From Rhodospirillum sp047263945 (GTDB lineage Bacteria; Pseudomonadota; Alphaproteobacteria; Rhodospirillales; Rhodospirillaceae): 64,000 nt of DNA. Location of the stretch: contig NZ_JBLAVB010000008.1 of the NCBI RefSeq assembly GCF_047263945.1, positions 1 through 64,000 on the forward strand, in the 5' to 3' direction. Both the position numbers and the translations under genes were made by a program. Of this stretch, positions 33,430 through 41,741 are shown in pieces. The number at the start of each line of letters is the position of its first letter. The stretch's first letter is position 1. A model generated the notes under the pieces. That model was not told the origin of the DNA. It saw nothing but the letters and a program-made list of their open reading frames with translations, and searched no databases.

Positions 33430-34101
33430 ATGGGCGAAACAACCATACTCACCGCTGCCGATGGCCATCGGTTTGCCGCCTATGTTGCCGAACCACAGGG
33501 GCAGGCCAAGGGGGGGCTTGTGGTCGTCCAGGAAATATTTGGACTGAATCCCCATATCCGTGACGTCTGTGATCGGTGGGCCGCTGACGGTTTCTTGACC
33601 TGTGCGCCAGCCTTGTTCGACCGGGTGGAACGGGGCGTGGAATTGGACTATGACGAAAAGGGAATGGCCCAGGGGAGGGCGATTCGCACTGAATTGGGTT
33701 GGGAGCTCCCCCTTCTGGACCTGACCGCAGCGCATCAGGCGGTGGAGCGGGCCGGGAAATGCGGGGTTATCGGATTCTGTTGGGGAGGCTCCCTCGCATG
33801 GTTGGCGGCTTGTCGCTTGGGCTTTTCTGCGGCGAGTTGTTACTATGGCGGCCAGATCGGTGATTTTATCGAGGAAACGCCCGGATGCCCCGTGGAGATG
33901 CATTTTGGCCGACTCGATCCCCTGATTTCGACCGAGGTTGTGGCCAAGATCCGCGCTGCGGAGCCACCGGACACGGTTATTTATGACTATGAGGCCGGGC
34001 ACGGCTTCGTCTGCGATCGCCGGGACAACGACTTCAAGCCGGAGAGTGCCGCCTTGGCCAAGGAGAGAACTCTGGCCTTTCTGACCCAAGCCCTGGCCTA
34101 A
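33430..34101 (+). CDS. Dienelactone hydrolase family protein
   Basis: A 223-residue alpha/beta hydrolase. The nucleophile is Cys in GVIGFCWGGSLAW, the acid is Asp in FGRLDPLI and the base is His in EAGHGFVCDRR, the triad of dienelactone hydrolases. VVVQEIFGLNPHIRD is the conserved oxyanion region. The natural substrate is unknown, since no catechol pathway genes lie nearby. The ATG at 33430 gives the family N-terminus; a GTG 21 bases upstream is possible. The next gene starts 6 bases after its stop. Confidence 0.88.
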   Translation: MGETTILTAADGHRFAAYVAEPQGQAKGGLVVVQEIFGLNPHIRDVCDRWAADGFLTCAPALFDRVERGVELDYDEKGMAQGRAIRTELGWELPLLDLTAAHQAVERAGKCGVIGFCWGGSLAWLAACRLGFSAASCYYGGQIGDFIEETPGCPVEMHFGRLDPLISTEVVAKIRAAEPPDTVIYDYEAGHGFVCDRRDNDFKPESAALAKERTLAFLTQALA

Positions 34102-34107
34102 GCCCCC

Positions 34108-35187
34108 ATGGCTGAAGAACGGAATACACCACCGGGTCGGCGACCCCGGCGCGATGGCCGCAGAAATCCCAGTGATGGGTTGTCTGGTGGTCCACAGGGC
34201 GTCGATGACGGGGTGGATGGGGATTCGCTTCCTTTGGTATCCGACTCCGACTCCGATTCCTCTTTGGGAAGGGGGACAGCTTGGATTGAAGCCGAGGAAC
34301 GGCATGCGGCCGCCTCCATCGGGGAGGATGGGTTGGAGAGCTTGTCCGATCCTTCTGTTGACGGTCTCGGTGACCGGCCCGTGGGGGGAGGGCGCCCTGG
34401 GTGGGGCGTCGGTGTCGAGACCACCCGGCATTCTGCCAGAAGAGTTCTGCCGAAGGACGATGTGGAAACCCTATTCAAAGGGGGGCGCTCGTCCGGCTCG
34501 GTAAAAACCCCCTTTAAGGAAGAAGACGACAATAAGGAAGTGAAGGGGTGTCTGATCGTGCTTCTGCTGGCTGCTGTGGCGGCGGGGGGGTGGTTTTTGT
34601 TCGACCAATTCGGGGGGGCAGGTGAGAAGACGAGCCCGGTGAAGCGAACGGCACCCCCTATCACGCAGGTCGAGGCCATCAAGGAAAAGACCGTGGTGGA
34701 TACGCCTCGGCCGTCCGCTCCAGCCGCTCTGGCGCGCAAACTCGTCGCTCCTTCGGATGAACCTGAGGGGGGCACCAAGGGGGAGTCCGATCAGCAAAAC
34801 CTGGCCGCGGTGCTGGGAATGCCCGGAGCGGAAGGAGAAGCTTTGGACAGTATGATCCTAAGCCAGGAGGGGGTGGATGTGAATTCCGTCTGTTATAACG
34901 GGCAACCGGCCCGTCGTGTGCCCAGTCTTTATGGTTTGCCCGGTGGCTTTGCCATCACCTACGCGCTCACCCCGACCGGGGGACCCCGATTGGAGTTCAT
35001 GCCCCCTACGGTGGACCTGTCAAAGGATGTATTGTACTACGCGGCTTTTGGTGATCCCCAGGTCAAGGGGTTTGAAGGGAACCGGTCCCGCACCGTGCCC
35101 AACCGACCTGCGGCCATACAGCGGGTGATCTTGGCTTGGGTTGCAGGTATCGCCAATGGTCCTTGTGATAGCGGCACCTTGCCTTAG
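34108..35187 (+). CDS. Ser/Asp-rich single-pass membrane protein, unknown function
   Basis: A 359-residue protein of no recognised family. Residues 1-145 are hydrophilic, Gly/Ser/Asp/Arg-rich and probably disordered (SDSDSDSSLG, DDVETLFKGG). One transmembrane helix follows (CLIVLLLAAVAAGGWFLF, about residues 147-164), then a roughly 190-residue domain with VCYNGQPARRVPSLYGLP and two well-spaced cysteines, likely periplasmic. It begins 6 bases after the dienelactone hydrolase gene, so they are probably co-transcribed. Its stop lies in a dispersed repeat. Confidence 0.7.
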   Translation: MAEERNTPPGRRPRRDGRRNPSDGLSGGPQGVDDGVDGDSLPLVSDSDSDSSLGRGTAWIEAEERHAAASIGEDGLESLSDPSVDGLGDRPVGGGRPGWGVGVETTRHSARRVLPKDDVETLFKGGRSSGSVKTPFKEEDDNKEVKGCLIVLLLAAVAAGGWFLFDQFGGAGEKTSPVKRTAPPITQVEAIKEKTVVDTPRPSAPAALARKLVAPSDEPEGGTKGESDQQNLAAVLGMPGAEGEALDSMILSQEGVDVNSVCYNGQPARRVPSLYGLPGGFAITYALTPTGGPRLEFMPPTVDLSKDVLYYAAFGDPQVKGFEGNRSRTVPNRPAAIQRVILAWVAGIANGPCDSGTLP

Positions 35188-35313
35188 AGCATGTTGCGTG
35201 AATCACATTTCACGCAACATGCTCTAAACCTCTGAAATTGAAGCAAATCGTCACGCCTACGGCGTGCGTTCCGCCCGTCGCAATCTGTTCCAGATTGCTC
35301 GGGATTTGCTCTA
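35186..35313. repeat. Dispersed repeat headed by AGAGCATGTTGCGTGA palindrome, copy 2
   Basis: 128 bp, the same layout as copy 1 at 28058-28162 but with about 25 extra bases after AAATCGTC that form a small CACGCC/GGCGTG hairpin. It spans the gap between two convergent genes. Its last bases (CTA at 35311-35313) supply the stop codon of the minus-strand membrane protein gene, and its first bases overlap the plus-strand gene's stop region. Confidence 0.85.
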
Positions 35314-36522
35314 ATACCCTCCCAAGCGCAGGACCAGAGCGCAGAGTACGCCTGTCATGGCGGCATTGAGGTAGAGGCCCCGCCAGACGAGGGCCAGGGC
35401 ATAGACACCGGCCAGGGCTCCCGTGGCAGCGGCGATAATGGCCACCATACCTGGGTTTTGGGCCAGTTGGGAAATGGCCAGGGCGGCGATCACCGCCCAA
35501 AGACCGACCACAGTCAGAGAGACCGGTTTGGGAAACAGATCGTAGGTGCCGTCCCGGACGGCGAAAAGGGCGGCGGCTGTCGCCAGACAAAGGGGGGCAC
35601 TCCAGGCGAAAACGCCGGTTTCCGTAGCAGGCAGGATGGGGGTCAGGACGAGGCCTGCGATCAGCCATTGGCCAAGGGCGGCATTGGCCGGGTCGGCCCG
35701 CTCCGCCCAGAGACGCCGAACGGCTGGATAGGCGAAAATCCAGCAGGGCCAAGCCAGAGCGGGCAGGGCAACCAGCGCCAAAGACAGAGGTTCTCCGGGC
35801 CAAAGGGCCTGCCCCAGGGTACCATCGGGTAGGGTGGCGAGCCAGGGGGCAACCAGGGCTGCCAGGAAGATCACGCCGGGGAAGGGGCGCAGGGGCACCA
35901 GCCAGCCCGCTCCGGTTCGGGCGACGCCCTTGGGGCGGAAGGCCAAGAGACCTGCCATGACCAGGGCAATAAGCGGCCAAGCCAGACCCTGGGTGAGCAG
36001 GGCCAATCCCAAGAGGATCCAGAAACCGTGACACTGCCACAGGGCCAATGGGGGGCCCCCATGGGCCTGGTGGAAGGCGCGGACCAGGACATGGATCAGG
36101 GCCAGGCCAACGGCGAGTCCCGGGGCCGTGGCGCCCGCCTGGAGTCCCACCTCCCCCAAAGCCAAGGTCGCGGCAAAAAGGATCGCAGCCACCAGGGCGA
36201 GGGGGCGGTTCAGCAGGACCCGACCGGTTTGATGGAGGATCAAGACCGCGAGGAGGGCGCAGAGGGCCGAAGGCAGTCTATGGGGCCAGAGGGAGTCGGA
36301 GAGGAGGGAGCCTGTGGCATGCATCGACAGCAGACCCAGCCAATGGGCGGCGGGGCTGGACACAGGCTCCATCTGGTGCAGGGCCAGGGCCTGGGTTACG
36401 GCCACGAAAGCCTCTTCTCCGCTGCCGTTGGGCAAGGGGGAAATCAAACCATGGGCCAGGAAAAGGGCCGTCAACAAGGCGAGCAGGAGATGGGGGCGCC
36501 AACCGGTGAGCAAACGATACAT
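35311..36522 (-). CDS. Multi-pass membrane protein, PMT/ArnT-like glycosyltransferase family
   Basis: About 403 residues with eleven or more hydrophobic segments. The layout (short loop after the first helix containing GSGEEAF, where GT39/GT83 enzymes carry acidic catalytic residues, then SPAAHWLGLLSMHATG) resembles undecaprenyl-phosphate-sugar glycosyltransferases of the ArnT class. Similar in character to the gene at 41742-43265. The assignment is from overall layout only. Start MYRLLTGW chosen as the first plausible inner-membrane N-terminus; two upstream starts exist. The stop codon comes from the neighbouring repeat. Confidence 0.6.
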   Translation of the reverse strand: MYRLLTGWRPHLLLALLTALFLAHGLISPLPNGSGEEAFVAVTQALALHQMEPVSSPAAHWLGLLSMHATGSLLSDSLWPHRLPSALCALLAVLILHQTGRVLLNRPLALVAAILFAATLALGEVGLQAGATAPGLAVGLALIHVLVRAFHQAHGGPPLALWQCHGFWILLGLALLTQGLAWPLIALVMAGLLAFRPKGVARTGAGWLVPLRPFPGVIFLAALVAPWLATLPDGTLGQALWPGEPLSLALVALPALAWPCWIFAYPAVRRLWAERADPANAALGQWLIAGLVLTPILPATETGVFAWSAPLCLATAAALFAVRDGTYDLFPKPVSLTVVGLWAVIAALAISQLAQNPGMVAIIAAATGALAGVYALALVWRGLYLNAAMTGVLCALVLRLGGY

Positions 36523-36662
36523 GGACTGGAGAACTCCGGGGAAAGGGATGCCGGGCGGCATTGAACCCGCGTTCCCTAGATAGGGCCATGACATCCGTCA
36601 TGCATCCCCTCCTATGGTCCCCTCCTAAGGCCTCTTCCCCCAGGAGTGCCGTTGAAAACGCG

Positions 36663-36694
36663 GAACCCCGCGCCGGTTTGGGGGCGCGGGGTTC
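36663..36694 (-). terminator. Terminator-like hairpin after hbdA
   Basis: GAACCCCGCGCC pairs with GGCGCGGGGTTC (12 bp, 8-base loop). On the minus strand it lies about 35 bases past the hbdA stop and is followed by CGCGTTTTC, a weak T-run. Confidence 0.65.
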
Positions 36695-36727
36695 GGAGAC
36701 TGCGGTATCCGGCGTGATGGGACCGAA

Positions 36728-37600
36728 TTAGCGGGTGGGAATGGGCGTCTCGCCGCTGTAGTCGTAAAACCCCTTGCCGGTCTTGCGACCGAGCCACCCG
36801 GCTTCGACATACTTCACCAGCAGGGGGCAGGGGCGGTACTTGGTGTCCGCCAGGCCCTCGTGCAAGACATGCATGACCGCAAGGCAGACGTCCAGGCCGA
36901 TGAAGTCGGCCAACTCCAGGGGACCCATGGGGTGGTTGGCGCCCAGTTTCATGGCGGTGTCGATGGCGTCGACCGAGCCTACGCCTTCGTACAGGGTGTA
37001 GACCGCTTCGTTGATCATCGGCAGGAGAATGCGGTTGACGATGAAGGCGGGGAAATCCTCGGCGGAGACCGGGGTCTTGCCCAGCTTCAGGGTCAGCTCA
37101 CGGATTTGGGCGAAGGTTTCCTCGCCGGTGGCGATGCCGCGAATCAGCTCGACCAGCTTCATCACCGGAACCGGGTTCATGAAGTGCATGCCCATGAACC
37201 GCTCCGGACGGTCCGTGGAGGCCCCCAGGCGGGTGATGGAAATGGAGGAAGTATTGGAGGCTACGATACATTCGGGCTTCAGCTCAGGGCAGAGTTCGGC
37301 GAGGATCTTGCGCTTGACCGATTCGCTCTCCGTGGCGGCTTCCACCACCAGATCGCTGTCGGCGAAGGCCTTCATGTTCGTGGCGGTGACGATGCGCTCC
37401 ATGGTGGCGTTCACATCGTCTTCGGAGATCTTGCCCTTGGAGGCCTGACGGTCCAGGTTGTTGCGAATGGTGACCTTGGCCTTTTCCAGGGCTTGGGCAT
37501 TCACGTCCATCAACACAACCGAATAGCCTGAAAGCGCGCTGACATGCGCGATACCGTTGCCCATCTGTCCGGCGCCAATAACGCCAATCTTCTCGACCAT
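36728..37600 (-). CDS. hbdA: 3-hydroxybutyryl-CoA dehydrogenase
   Basis: A 290-residue NAD(P)-dependent enzyme interconverting acetoacetyl-CoA and 3-hydroxybutyryl-CoA. The nucleotide-binding motif is IGVIGAGQMGNGIAHV at the N-terminus; SNTSSISITRLG and FMGMHFMNPVPVMKLVE (quoted: MHFMNPVPVMKLVE) contain the catalytic His/Asn, and GRKTGKGFYDY closes the C-terminal domain. It follows etfB-etfA on the same strand, consistent with coupling of short-chain acyl-CoA redox to the electron-transfer flavoprotein. Confidence 0.95.
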   Translation of the reverse strand: MVEKIGVIGAGQMGNGIAHVSALSGYSVVLMDVNAQALEKAKVTIRNNLDRQASKGKISEDDVNATMERIVTATNMKAFADSDLVVEAATESESVKRKILAELCPELKPECIVASNTSSISITRLGASTDRPERFMGMHFMNPVPVMKLVELIRGIATGEETFAQIRELTLKLGKTPVSAEDFPAFIVNRILLPMINEAVYTLYEGVGSVDAIDTAMKLGANHPMGPLELADFIGLDVCLAVMHVLHEGLADTKYRPCPLLVKYVEAGWLGRKTGKGFYDYSGETPIPTR

Positions 37601-37676
37601 GCTTCAGCCTTTCGCTTTTGGAGCGGTTCGGCTCCAAGGGGAATCCCTGGAACCTGGATCAGGTCCTTGGATGGTT

Positions 37677-37702
37677 GACCCGCCGCCCGGAGGTGGCGGG
37701 TC
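37677..37702 (-). terminator. Hairpin between etfA and hbdA
   Basis: GACCCGCC pairs with GGCGGGTC around the centre, immediately downstream of etfA on the minus strand, with no T-run. It may reduce read-through from etfBA into hbdA or protect the etf mRNA. Confidence 0.35.
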
Positions 37703-37713
37703 CTGACCTTTTC

Positions 37714-38661
37714 TTACTTATCCAGTTCCGCAGTCAGCTCGGGAACGGCCTGGAACAGGTCGGCGACCAAACCGTAGTCGGCCACCTGGAAGATTGGGGC
37801 TTCCTCGTCCTTGTTGATGGCCACGATGACTTTGGAGTCCTTCATGCCCGCCAGATGCTGGATGGCGCCAGAGATGCCGACGGCCAAGTACAGTTCGGGG
37901 GCGACGATCTTGCCGGTCTGGCCGACCTGATAGTCGTTGGGCACATAGCCGGCATCCACCGCAGCGCGGGACGCACCGACAGCGGCCCCGAGCTTATCGG
38001 CCAGCGCCTCGATCAGGGCAAAGTTCTCGCCTGATCCCATGCCACGGCCACCGGAGACGATGACCCGGGCGCTGGTCAGCTCCGGACGTTCGGACTTGGA
38101 GAGCTCCTGGCTGACGAAGGAGGTCAGAGCCGGATCGGTGGCTGCGGCCACGTCTTCAATCGTGGCGCTCCCCCCCTCGGCAGCGACGGGGTCGAAGGCC
38201 GTGGCACGCACGGTGATCACCTTGATGGCGTCGGCGCTTTGAACCGTGGCCATGGCATTGCCGGCGTAGATGGGTCGGACAAAGGTGTCGGCGGAGACAA
38301 CGCCGGTGACCTCGGAGATCTGGGCCACGTCCAATAGGGCAGCAATGCGCGGTAGCAGGTTCTTGCCAAAGGTTGTAGCCGGAGCCAGAACGTGGGAGGC
38401 GTCCTTGGCCAGCGCGACGATCAGCGGCGTCAGGCTTTCCGCAACCGCGTGCTCGTAGTAGCCAGCCTCGGCCTTGAGCACCTTGGCAACACCGGCCGCT
38501 TTGGCGGCTTCCTCGGCCGCGGGACCGCAGTCCTTGCCCGCCACGAGAACAGTGATATCGCTTCCCGTGGATTGGGCAATGGCCTGGGCCGCTGCGATGG
38601 CGTTCAAGGTGGAGGGGCGGATGTGAGCGTTATCGTGCTCGGCGATGACGAGAAGTGTCAT
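37714..38661 (-). CDS. etfA: Electron transfer flavoprotein alpha subunit
   Basis: A 315-residue subunit. The C-terminal FAD-binding domain shows VIVSGGRGMGSGENF, GAAVGASRAAVDAGYVPND (parts: GASRAAVDAGY) and QVGQTGKIVAPELYLAVGISG (parts: GQTGKIVAPELY, AVGISGAIQH). It pairs with EtfB and passes electrons from acyl-CoA dehydrogenases to ETF-ubiquinone oxidoreductase. It starts 2 bases after the etfB stop, clearly co-transcribed. Confidence 0.97.
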   Translation of the reverse strand: MTLLVIAEHDNAHIRPSTLNAIAAAQAIAQSTGSDITVLVAGKDCGPAAEEAAKAAGVAKVLKAEAGYYEHAVAESLTPLIVALAKDASHVLAPATTFGKNLLPRIAALLDVAQISEVTGVVSADTFVRPIYAGNAMATVQSADAIKVITVRATAFDPVAAEGGSATIEDVAAATDPALTSFVSQELSKSERPELTSARVIVSGGRGMGSGENFALIEALADKLGAAVGASRAAVDAGYVPNDYQVGQTGKIVAPELYLAVGISGAIQHLAGMKDSKVIVAINKDEEAPIFQVADYGLVADLFQAVPELTAELDK

Positions 38662-38663
38662 GA

Positions 38664-39413
38664 TCAGATTACCTTCGCCTCGTTCCTAAGCTTGTCAACC
38701 AGCGTGGCCACGTCCGGAACCATCACGCCTGCGGAGCGGGAGGCGGGCTCTTCCACCTTCAAGGTGGTCAGGCGCGGCGCGGGATCGACCCCGAGGTCGT
38801 CCGGCGACAGAGTCTCGATGGGCTTCTTCTTTGCCTTCATGATGTTTGGAAGGCTGGCATAGCGTGGGGTGTTCAGCCGCAGGTCGGCGGTCAGCACTGC
38901 GGGCAGCTTCAGGGACAGGGTTTCCAAGCCGCCATCGATTTCACGGGTGATGGTGGCCGCCCCCTCGCTCAATTCCAGCTTGGACAGGAAGGCACCCTGG
39001 GACCAGCCAAGAAGGGCCGAGAGCATCTGACCGGTCTGGTTGGCGTCGTCGTCAATGGCCTGTTTGCCGAGGATCACCAGATCGGGGCTTTCCTTGTCCA
39101 CCAGGGCCTTCAACATTTTGGCCACGGCCAGGGGCTGGAGCTCAGCGTCGGTTTGGACCAGAACGCCCCGGTCGGCGCCCATGGCGAGCGCGGTCCGGAT
39201 GGTCTCTTGGCACTGTTGCACGCCCAGGGAGACGACGACCACCTCGGTGGCGGTTCCCGCTTCCTTCAAGCGCACGGCCTCCTCGACGGCGATTTCGTCG
39301 AAGGGGTTCATGGACATCTTCACATTGGCCAGTTCGACCCCCGTGTTGTCCGCTTTCACCCGGATCTTAACGTTGTAGTCGACGACCCGCTTCACCGCGA
39401 CCAGTACTTTCAT
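38664..39413 (-). CDS. etfB: Electron transfer flavoprotein beta subunit
   Basis: A 249-residue subunit beginning MKVLVAVKRVVDYNVKIRV. The AMP-binding region shows MNPFDEIAVEEAVRLKE, and the recognition-loop signature follows at VILGKQAIDDDANQTG. It forms the AMP-binding half of the soluble ETF heterodimer. A 290-base gap with an 11-bp inverted repeat (39594-39620) separates it from the adenosyltransferase gene upstream. Confidence 0.97.
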   Translation of the reverse strand: MKVLVAVKRVVDYNVKIRVKADNTGVELANVKMSMNPFDEIAVEEAVRLKEAGTATEVVVVSLGVQQCQETIRTALAMGADRGVLVQTDAELQPLAVAKMLKALVDKESPDLVILGKQAIDDDANQTGQMLSALLGWSQGAFLSKLELSEGAATITREIDGGLETLSLKLPAVLTADLRLNTPRYASLPNIMKAKKKPIETLSPDDLGVDPAPRLTTLKVEEPASRSAGVMVPDVATLVDKLRNEAKVI

Positions 39414-39593
39414 GGATTTCCCGTCATTCAGAGTGTGGGTTTTTGTTGTTGGACTCGCCCCGCCATGGGGCCAGTCCTCGAATAGGTTCGGCGCCAGAAG
39501 ATCCGCATTGGATCATCTATCACTCTTTCATCCGCCCAGAAAGGGTCCCCGCGATGGTTCGGTGGCGGAGATTCATTCCGGCGGTTGTGAGTT

Positions 39594-39620
39594 CGCACTC
39601 GGGTATCACACCCGAGTGCG
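39594..39620. promoter_or_regulatory. Perfect 11-bp inverted repeat upstream of etfB
   Basis: CGCACTCGGGT and ACCCGAGTGCG are perfectly complementary with a 5-base ATCAC spacer. It lies about 180 bases before the etfB start and 85 bases after the adenosyltransferase stop. It could be an operator for a dimeric regulator or a terminator lacking a T-run. Confidence 0.45.
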
Positions 39621-39703
39621 GTGCAAACATACGGAGCCGTTCGGAAGAAGTCAACGACACCCAGAAAACCGGAGCGCCAGGGTCTGGCATCTTTGAAACG
39701 ATG

Positions 39704-40321
39704 TTACTCTTTACTCCTGTTGGCCCCAGGAACCCAAAGGATATCGGCCTGTCCCAGGTCGTTCACGTGGCGGGCCAGGACGAACAAATGGTCGGACAGG
39801 CGATTGGCATAGTGCAGGGCCTGATCGTTGACTTGCTCCCCTTCCTCTGCCAGTTGGAACATCAGGCGCTCGGCCCGGCGGGCCACGGTGCGGGCATGGT
39901 GCAAATGGGCTGCGGCGGGGCGTCCTCCAGGCAGGATGAAACTGCTCAAGGGGTCAAGATCAGCATTCATGGCGTCAATTTCCCGCTCCAGACGGGTCAC
40001 GTGGCCTTCCGTGATGCGCAGGGCTCCCTCGTTGGCTGCGGTATGGGCCCCGGTTTCCTGGGGTACGCACAGGTCGGCGCCCAGGTCGAACAGATCGTTT
40101 TGCAGCCGCCCGATAATCAGTTCGGTCAGCTCGCCTGCCTCGGTGGTCGGAATGCGGCTATCGGTCGCGTGAAGTCTGGCAACCCCAAGGATGGCATTGA
40201 CTTCATCGACCGTACCGTAGGCTTCGACCCGTGTTGTGAACTTGGAGACACGGGCTCCGTTGCCCAGGGATGTCTTGCCAGCGTCGCCTCCTCGGGTATA
40301 AATCCGGGTCAGCTTTACCAT
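39704..40321 (-). CDS. Cob(I)alamin adenosyltransferase, PduO type
   Basis: A 205-residue enzyme that transfers the adenosyl group from ATP to cobalamin to make coenzyme B12. The N-terminal ATP motif IYTRGGDAGKTSLGNG, then RVEAYGTVDEVNAILG, FILPGG and ARTVARRAERLMFQL are diagnostic of PduO-type ATR. It precedes etfBA-hbdA on the same strand, a gene order often seen in alphaproteobacteria and fitting methylmalonyl-CoA or ethylmalonyl-CoA metabolism. Confidence 0.94.
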   Translation of the reverse strand: MVKLTRIYTRGGDAGKTSLGNGARVSKFTTRVEAYGTVDEVNAILGVARLHATDSRIPTTEAGELTELIIGRLQNDLFDLGADLCVPQETGAHTAANEGALRITEGHVTRLEREIDAMNADLDPLSSFILPGGRPAAAHLHHARTVARRAERLMFQLAEEGEQVNDQALHYANRLSDHLFVLARHVNDLGQADILWVPGANRSKE

Positions 40322-40632
40322 GGTGGTGGGTCCTTGTTCGCCGTCGTGTTAAAGCAAGGGATCGGTGTCCGCAGGGACGAAGATGGTTTTATCGCCAGTC
40401 CTGTCCGGGGCTCTTTTCCGGGTGGGCATTTCGGGGCACCATGGCGGCCCTCTGATTCGAGGACCTCAAGGTGGCACCGATGAAGGAAGGCACTATAGGA
40501 AATAGGGTCCCCCTTTGACGAGGGAAAGTGCTTTGGGTCAAACGTTCGCGTGGTGGGTCCATACCCGGGATGTCGCCACCGCACCTAACCCGTGGGTCGA
40601 CGATGGGGTCCACGAGCCATGATCGGGAAGTG
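40322..40632. other. 311-bp divergent intergenic stretch
   Basis: Between the adenosyltransferase gene (minus) and lptG (plus). It should contain both promoters. Several short frames cross it but none has family likeness. No strong hairpin was seen. Confidence 0.45.
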
Positions 40633-41736
40633 ATGCGCCTTTATTCCACTCTTCTTTCATATATTGCCCGGAGCTACCTAAAGGCTCTATTGGGGGCGAC
40701 TTTGATCGTGTCGTCCCTGTTGTTCCTGTTCGATATTATTGAGATTACCCGGCGCACAGGCTCGCAATCCATCGGTATCGATCTGGTGGCAGAGATGGCT
40801 TTCTATCGTCTACCCATGGCTCTGCAAGCGTCCCTTCCCTTTGTGTTCATGGGCGGTGCGGTACTTGTCTTCTGGAAATTCGCCCGTTCGAGCGAGTTGG
40901 TGGTCTTTCGGTCCATCGGCATGTCCGTTTGGAAGTTTTTGTCGCCGATCATTCTTGTGGTCGTGGTTCTGGGGGTCATGAACGTGACTCTGTTCAACCC
41001 TCTGGCCGCCAGCATGTATGCTAAATTCGAACAGATGGAAGCGACTCTTGAGACCTCCGTGAACTCTACGCCCCTGGCCTTCGATGACGGAGGGTTGTGG
41101 TTGCGGGAGAATCGAGAGGACGGGCAAGTGGTCATGCATGCTAGAGAGGTGCGTCAGATCGACCATGCTTTGCGCATGAAGGATGTGACCATCCTTCGGC
41201 TCGGTCTGGACGGACGGTTTCGGGAGCGTGTCGATGCCAGTTCTGCGGGTTTGGAAAAGGGGCGTCTGTTGTTGTCCGACGCCATGGTTACCCAGCCCGG
41301 TCGGCAGGGAGAGCATTTTGACACCCTGGTGGAACCAAGCAACCTGACCTTGCCCAAAATCAGGGACAGCTTCTTGCCGCCGGAAACCGTATCTTTTTGG
41401 GACCTGCCCGATTTCATCCGTTTTTTTGATGCGGCGGGATTTTCCTCCCATGCTCATCGACTGCAATGGCATGCCCTGTTGGCCTCCCCCCTTCTGCTGG
41501 TGGCTATGGTGCTTATGGGGGCGGTTTTTTCTCTGAAACCGAGCCAACGGTCGGTGAACTGGCTGTTCCGCATCGTTGGCGCTGTCGCCGCTGGGTTCGC
41601 CGTTTTCTTTTTCTCCAAGATCACCTTCACCCTGGGGTTGGCGGAAACACTGCCGGTCAGCATGGCTGCCTGGTCGCCAACTTTGGTGACCACATTTGTC
41701 GCCCTGACCATTTTGTTCCATCTGGAAGACGGTTAG
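40633..41736 (+). CDS. lptG: LPS export ABC transporter permease LptG
   Basis: A 367-residue inner-membrane permease of the LptB2FG complex that extracts lipopolysaccharide from the membrane. Three N-terminal helices (ending SLLFLFDIIEITRR, the LptG hallmark), a periplasmic beta-jellyroll (about residues 120-265) and three C-terminal helices are visible. The start at 40633 follows GGGAAG; the frame extends 35 codons upstream without family match. lptF, the usual neighbour, is not in the window, and a glycosyltransferase gene follows 5 bases later. Confidence 0.9.
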   Translation: MRLYSTLLSYIARSYLKALLGATLIVSSLLFLFDIIEITRRTGSQSIGIDLVAEMAFYRLPMALQASLPFVFMGGAVLVFWKFARSSELVVFRSIGMSVWKFLSPIILVVVVLGVMNVTLFNPLAASMYAKFEQMEATLETSVNSTPLAFDDGGLWLRENREDGQVVMHAREVRQIDHALRMKDVTILRLGLDGRFRERVDASSAGLEKGRLLLSDAMVTQPGRQGEHFDTLVEPSNLTLPKIRDSFLPPETVSFWDLPDFIRFFDAAGFSSHAHRLQWHALLASPLLLVAMVLMGAVFSLKPSQRSVNWLFRIVGAVAAGFAVFFFSKITFTLGLAETLPVSMAAWSPTLVTTFVALTILFHLEDG

Positions 41737-41741
41737 TCACC

